Below are positions 5,194-8,573 of a stretch of DNA of 8,573 nucleotides, in pieces. The position numbers and the translations under genes were made by a program. The DNA is from VFJJ01 sp031362415 (GTDB taxonomy: Bacteria; Actinomycetota; Acidimicrobiia; IMCC26256; VFJJ01). The stretch's first letter is position 1. Every line of letters begins with the position of its first letter. The DNA lies in assembly GCA_031362415.1 (NCBI GenBank), contig JANLSK010000105.1, forward strand, positions 1-8,573, written 5' to 3'. The notes beneath the pieces were generated by a model. It worked only from the letters and a program-made list of their open reading frames with translations, had not been told where the DNA came from and searched no databases.

Positions 5194-7583
5194 GAGGTGG
5201 GAGCGCTGCTGGGGGTGCCGGCGGACGCGTTGGCGGACGCCGTCGCCTCGGCCGCGTTGCGGATGGCGTGCCAGACCTTGTTCGGCGTGCACGGCATGTC
5301 GATGTGACGGACCCCGAGATGGGCGAGCGCGTCGACCACCGCGTTGTGGACGGCGGGCATCGAGCCGATCGTGCCCGACTCCCCGATTCCCTTGGCCCCC
5401 AAGGGATTGAGAGGCGTAGGAGTTTCGGTGTTCGACGTCTCGAAGGACGGCAGCTCGGCGGCGGAGGGCATCGAGTAATCGACGAGCGACGCCGTGAGCG
5501 GGTTGCCATCGGCGTCGTAGACCATCTCCTCGAACAACGCCTGGGCGATGCCCGACGCGATGCCGCCGTGTTGCTGGCCGGTCACCAGCAAGGGGTTGAC
5601 GATCGTGCCGCAGTCGTCGACCGCGATGTGGCGCACCAAGGTGACGGCACCGGTCTCCACGTCGACCTCCACGACAGCCACGTGGGCGCCGAACGGGAAG
5701 GTCGATCCCCTCTGCACGAAGTCGCTCGTGGCCGCCAGCGCCTCGGCGTCGTGGCGGGCCAGGTCGGACCAGGTGACAGCGCGCGCCGGAACGCCGCGCA
5801 CGGCGAACCGTCCACCTGACAGCGTCTCGACGTCGACCTCGGGAGCCTCCAGCACGTGCGCCGCGAGCCGGCGGGCCTGGTCGACGACCTGACGGCTGGC
5901 CTCGTGCACGCTCGAGCCCCCGATCTGCGTGGACCGTGACGCGAACGTGCCCACCCCGCGCTCCACGGCGGCCGTGTCGCCTTGGACGATCGTGACCGCC
6001 TCGAAGGGAACATCGAGTGCCGCTGCGGCGATCTGGGCGAACGAGGTGGCGTGGCCCTGCCCGTGCGACGACGCACCCGAGCGCACGGTGACCGCGACCC
6101 CGCCGGGAACTTCTGCGTCCGGTCGCATGCTGACCCCGGCGAACTCCGTGCCCCCATTGGCTGCCGTGACCTCGACGTAGGTCGACACGCCGATGCCGAG
6201 CACCACCGGACTCCCCTCCTGCCTCCGGAGCGCCTGCTCGGCCCGCAGCTCGCCGTAGCCGGCTGCGGCCAGGGCCGCGTCGAGCGTGGCCTCGTAATCG
6301 CCGCTGTCGTACACCGCCCCCGTGGGGGTCGTGTGCGGGAAGCTCTCGATGAGGTTGTGGCGGCGCAGCTCGGCCGGGTCGATCGCCAGCTCGGCGGCCA
6401 TCATGTCGACGATCCGCTCGATCATCGCAGCCGCTTCGGGACGGCCCGCGCCCCGGAACGCCGTCAAGACGGCGGTGTTGGTGGCCACGGTGGTGGTCGA
6501 GCACTCCACCCGCGGTATCCGGTACACGCCTGGGGCCATGAGCCGGGTCATCATCGCCAAGAAGCAGTTGATCGCCGGGTAGGCACCACCGTCGGCGATG
6601 ACGTGGGCCCGCAGGGCGGTGAACGTGCCGTCTCGGCGAGCGCCGAGCTCCACGTGTTGCACCTGGGCCCGGGCGTGCATGCCCACCAGGTTCTCGGAGC
6701 GGCTCTGCAGCCATCGCACGGGTCGCCCGAGCTGGCGAGCAGCGTGCAGCACCACGTGGAACTCCATGTCGGCGCCACCCTTGGCCCCGAAGCCTCCGCC
6801 CACGGCCGGGGCTATCACCCGGATGCGCTTGGGCGCCAACCCCGCGGCCCCGGCGAGCGAGCCCCGCACCCCGTGGGCGCTCTGGGTCGAAGCCCAGACC
6901 GTGATCACCCCGTCGGGGTCGGGCGCTGGAGCACCCACCTTGGGCCCCGGGTCGATGGTGAGCGCCCAGGGCTCCATGGGCATGACGGCGATGCGCTGGT
7001 TCACGAATCGGGCCGTGACCACCACGTCAGCGTCGGCGAACAGGTCGGTGTCGGCCACTGCCGGCATCACCGTCGCCCGGTTCGTGCCCAGCTCGGGGAA
7101 CAGGAGCGGCGCTCCGTCATCGAGAGCCGACTCCACGTCGACCACCACGGGCAGCCGCTCGTAGTCGACCACGATCTGCTCGGCCGCGTCATGGGCCTGC
7201 TCGGCGGTCTCGGCCACGACGGCTGCGATGAGCTCACCGACGAAACGAACGGTGTCGATCGCCAACACCGGTCGGGCCATGGCCGCGGGAACGCCCAGGG
7301 CGCCCATCATGTTGATCGGCGCGATCGGGAACCCCTCGCCGCTGAAGACGGCGAGCACGCCGGGCAGCTTCTCGGCTGCGGCCGTGTCGACGCCGAGGAT
7401 CCGGGCGTGAGCAACCGTCGAGCGGACGAAGCTCACATGGCACAGACCCGGGAGCTCGATGTCGCCGGTGTACCGGCTGGCGCCGGTGATGAACCCCGGA
7501 TCCTCGACCCGGCGGACCGAGGTGCCAAAGATCGAGGTACCGGGGATCGAGGTGGCGCCCGTTGGAGTCGCTCGCAGGTTCAC
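5190..7583 (-). CDS. Molybdopterin-binding large subunit, xanthine dehydrogenase family, form II CoxL-like
   Basis: Large catalytic subunit of a molybdenum hydroxylase, 797 residues, full length for the family. The N-terminal aldehyde oxidase/xanthine dehydrogenase a/b hammerhead domain begins with SVRRVEDPGFITGASRYTGDI (from residue 22) and is followed by the cofactor-binding domains. Visible motifs: GGGFGAK (262-268), AFRGAGR (375-381), SSHGQGH (505-511), GQQHGGIASGIAQ (669-681) and KGIGESG (731-737), with E735 as the expected general base. AFRGAGR takes the place of the AYxCSFR loop of true (form I) CO dehydrogenase, and no active-site cysteine is present, so CO oxidation is unlikely; an organic hydroxylase or dehydrogenase is expected. 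The usual form II loop is AYRGAGR, so Phe replaces Tyr. No small [2Fe-2S] or medium FAD subunit is seen on either side. The start is a GTG at 7583, 33 bases after the SDR stop, with no clear Shine-Dalgarno. The TGA overlaps the mec ATG. Confidence 0.92.
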   Translation of the reverse strand: MNLRATPTGATSIPGTSIFGTSVRRVEDPGFITGASRYTGDIELPGLCHVSFVRSTVAHARILGVDTAAAEKLPGVLAVFSGEGFPIAPINMMGALGVPAAMARPVLAIDTVRFVGELIAAVVAETAEQAHDAAEQIVVDYERLPVVVDVESALDDGAPLLFPELGTNRATVMPAVADTDLFADADVVVTARFVNQRIAVMPMEPWALTIDPGPKVGAPAPDPDGVITVWASTQSAHGVRGSLAGAAGLAPKRIRVIAPAVGGGFGAKGGADMEFHVVLHAARQLGRPVRWLQSRSENLVGMHARAQVQHVELGARRDGTFTALRAHVIADGGAYPAINCFLAMMTRLMAPGVYRIPRVECSTTTVATNTAVLTAFRGAGRPEAAAMIERIVDMMAAELAIDPAELRRHNLIESFPHTTPTGAVYDSGDYEATLDAALAAAGYGELRAEQALRRQEGSPVVLGIGVSTYVEVTAANGGTEFAGVSMRPDAEVPGGVAVTVRSGASSHGQGHATSFAQIAAAALDVPFEAVTIVQGDTAAVERGVGTFASRSTQIGGSSVHEASRQVVDQARRLAAHVLEAPEVDVETLSGGRFAVRGVPARAVTWSDLARHDAEALAATSDFVQRGSTFPFGAHVAVVEVDVETGAVTLVRHIAVDDCGTIVNPLLVTGQQHGGIASGIAQALFEEMVYDADGNPLTASLVDYSMPSAAELPSFETSNTETPTPLNPLGAKGIGESGTIGSMPAVHNAVVDALAHLGVRHIDMPCTPNKVWHAIRNAAEATASANASAGTPSSAPTS
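7515..7559 (-). repeat. Three-unit 15-bp tandem repeat at the coxL-like N-terminus
   Basis: Three adjacent 15-base units (7515-7529, 7530-7544, 7545-7559) share the core GA(T/C)CGAGGT on the plus strand. They encode a pentapeptide repeat, roughly TSIPG-TSIFG-TSV, at residues 9-23. The last unit merges into the conserved start of the hammerhead domain, so the extra copies lengthen only the N-terminal tail. Confidence 0.6.
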
Positions 7584-7616
7584 GGACGGTTGTCTACACG
7601 AGGTGCGGGCGATCGG

Positions 7617-8417
7617 TCACAGGGTGCCGTAGGGGAACTTGGCGCTCACCCCGCCGTCGACCACGATGGTTTGACCCGTGATCCACTCGGCCAGATCGCT
7701 CGACAGGAACAGTGCCGCACTGGCGATGTCGGACGGTCTTCCCATCCGCCCCAGGGGGGCGTTGGCGTCATTGGTCTTGCGCTGCTCGGCATCGAAGACC
7801 GCAGCCATGCGAGGCGTGAGGATCGAGCCCGGCGCCACGGCGTTGGCCCGCACCCCGTAGGGAGCGAGCTCGATGGCCGCCGAGCGCATCCACGCCATCA
7901 GCCCGGCCTTCATCGCGCCATAGGCCGCATGGCGCGGCGCCGAGGTGAACCCCGACACCGACGCGATGAACACCATCGAACCGCCACCGCCGGCGTCCTT
8001 GAAGTGCCGCCCGAAGAGCTGCGACAGCAGATACGCGTGCCGCAGGCAGATGTCGATCTCCCACTCGAACGTCTCGTCGCTGAGATCGAGCAGGTCCTCG
8101 AAGCGGGCCATGCCGATGATGTCGACGAAGCCGTGGATGCGCCCGCCCACCGCTGCTTGCGCCTCGGCCACGAGACGCTCGACATCGGCCCGCTTGGTGG
8201 CGTCACCCGACCAGGCGAAGCCACCGCACTCGTCGGCGATCTCCTTCGCTCGCTCGGCTTCGAGGTCGGCGCACACGACTTGGGCACCGTTTTGGCGCAG
8301 GGCGTGCGACGTTTGCCGCCCCATGCCCTGCCCCGCCCCGACGACCACGAAGTTCTTGCCCGCGAAGCTCAGTCGGGACGTGTAGTCGGGGACGGGCTGG
8401 GTGTCTGTGGAGACCAT
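7617..8417 (-). CDS. Short-chain dehydrogenase/reductase (SDR, classical type)
   Basis: NAD(P)-dependent oxidoreductase of 266 residues with a single Rossmann domain. G27-A-G-Q-G31-M-G33 is the dinucleotide-binding TGxxxGxG equivalent. D51 at the end of strand beta-2 (VVCADL) favours NAD(H) over NADP(H). Catalytic residues are S153 (IASVSG), Y166 and K170 (YGAMK), with the usual 13-residue Ser-Tyr spacing. APGSILTPRM (195-204), GRPSDIASAALFLSSD (226-241) and ITGQTIVVDGG (246-256) are typical C-terminal SDR signatures. The usual NNAG motif after strand beta-4 is replaced by DIIG (99-102), and IDICLRHAY appears where many SDRs have the catalytic-tetrad Asn. The ATG at 8417 has GGGAG 5 bases upstream. 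The frame is open further upstream, but that stretch is the luciferase-like gene read out of frame. The gene starts 13 bases after the luciferase-like stop and precedes the CoxL-like gene, so they probably share a transcript. The substrate is not deducible. Confidence 0.92.
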   Translation of the reverse strand: MVSTDTQPVPDYTSRLSFAGKNFVVVGAGQGMGRQTSHALRQNGAQVVCADLEAERAKEIADECGGFAWSGDATKRADVERLVAEAQAAVGGRIHGFVDIIGMARFEDLLDLSDETFEWEIDICLRHAYLLSQLFGRHFKDAGGGGSMVFIASVSGFTSAPRHAAYGAMKAGLMAWMRSAAIELAPYGVRANAVAPGSILTPRMAAVFDAEQRKTNDANAPLGRMGRPSDIASAALFLSSDLAEWITGQTIVVDGGVSAKFPYGTL

Positions 8418-8422
8418 GGATG

Positions 8423-8427
8423 CTCCC
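8423..8427 (-). promoter_or_regulatory. Shine-Dalgarno of the SDR gene
   Basis: GGGAG on the minus strand, 5 bases before the ATG at 8417 and inside the 13-base gap after the preceding stop. It fixes the SDR start well inside a longer open frame. Confidence 0.7.
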
Positions 8428-8430
8428 TGG

Positions 8431-8573
8431 TCAGTCGCGCTTGACGGCGTACTTCTCGAGCTCGGGCAGCACTTCCTTGCCGAGCAATTCGATCGAACGT
8501 TTGATCGAATCGTTCTGGAGGTAGCCGAACTGGCTGTAGCAGATGAGCTGGTCGACGCCGAGGTCGGCGACAT
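8431..8573 (-). CDS. Luciferase-like monooxygenase, C-terminal fragment
   Basis: Only the last 46 residues and the TGA stop are in the window; the rest lies beyond the right edge. The fragment reads GVDQLICYSQFGYLQNDSIKRSIELLGKEVLPELEKY near its end. This fits the C-terminus of bacterial luciferase-like (LLM) flavin- or F420-dependent oxidoreductases, where a GVDQ(V/L)I strand is followed by a helix of the form S(I/L)ELxxxEVxPE. The subfamily and cofactor cannot be decided from so little. It lies directly upstream of the SDR gene, in the same direction, 13 bases apart, which suggests one operon. Confidence 0.72.
   Translation of the reverse strand, partial: VADLGVDQLICYSQFGYLQNDSIKRSIELLGKEVLPELEKYAVKRD
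8487..8510. repeat. 24-bp near-perfect palindrome inside the luciferase-like gene end
   Basis: Twelve base pairs around a centre between 8498 and 8499; eleven pair correctly and only 8495/8502 fails. The arms are ATTCGATC and GATCGAAT, with AACGTT at the centre. It lies in coding sequence about 70 bases before the SDR start. Part of the symmetry follows from a repeated Ser-Ile codon pair (TCG ATC). It could be an operator for a dimeric regulator or a chance coding pattern. Confidence 0.4.

Noticed and set aside
4771..6714. Mec as part of a 647-residue fusion protein
   Set aside because: The upstream part is the CoxL-like gene read in the wrong frame; the Mec family N-terminus begins at the ATGs near 5193.
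5190..7583. True aerobic CO dehydrogenase (form I CoxL)
   Set aside because: The AYxCSFR active-site loop with its cysteine is absent; AFRGAGR is of the form II type.
5982..8444. Plus-strand open frame of 820 codons opposite the CoxL-like and SDR genes
   Set aside because: Arg/His/Gly-rich translation with no recognisable motif; it runs across two well-supported minus-strand genes and is a shadow of GC-rich codon use.

Overview
The window is GC-rich. All nine recognisable protein genes lie on the minus strand, so transcription runs from high to low coordinates, and genes are tightly packed with several stop/start overlaps. Gene content and order point to an actinobacterium. The mec-cysO-cysM cysteine genes followed by murI, an Rv1339-type metallo-beta-lactamase and rph match the arrangement I know from Mycobacterium (Rv1334-Rv1340). 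The sequences are diverged from the mycobacterial ones, and an uncultured or acidimicrobial-type lineage would fit, but the genus cannot be fixed from this window.

In transcription order (right to left), the first part is an accessory oxidoreductase block. It holds the C-terminal end of a luciferase-like flavin/F420 monooxygenase (8573-8431), an SDR dehydrogenase (8417-7617) and a large molybdenum hydroxylase subunit of the form II CoxL type (7583-5190). The [2Fe-2S] and FAD partner subunits are not in the window. The block looks like part of an oxidative catabolic route; the substrate cannot be read from sequence.

The second part is the cysteine block: Mec (JAMM peptidase, 5193-4771), CysO (sulfur carrier ending in Gly-Gly, 4604-4326) and CysM (PLP-dependent O-phosphoserine sulfhydrylase, 4293-3355). 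In the known pathway, thiocarboxylated CysO donates sulfur to the CysM-bound aminoacrylate, and Mec then removes cysteine from the CysO C-terminus. The mec start codon overlaps the coxL stop (ATGA). A 166-base gap separates mec from cysO; it holds a candidate SigH/SigR-type promoter and a 9-bp direct repeat.

The third part is a housekeeping block: a two-domain Sua5 threonylcarbamoyl-AMP synthase (3335-2388), glutamate racemase MurI (2391-1486, GTGA overlap with sua5), an Rv1339-like metallo-beta-lactamase fold protein (1386-652) and RNase PH (651 to beyond the left edge). Sua5 occupies the slot that in M. tuberculosis holds a rhomboid-like gene (Rv1337).

There is no gene-free stretch over 300 bases. 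I saw no tRNA, rRNA, CRISPR array, insertion sequence or convincing terminator. The long plus-strand open frames are shadows of the minus-strand genes. I did not find a clearly new system. The most unusual points are the orphan CoxL translationally coupled to the cysteine block, the candidate redox-stress promoter inside that block, and the Sua5 substitution.
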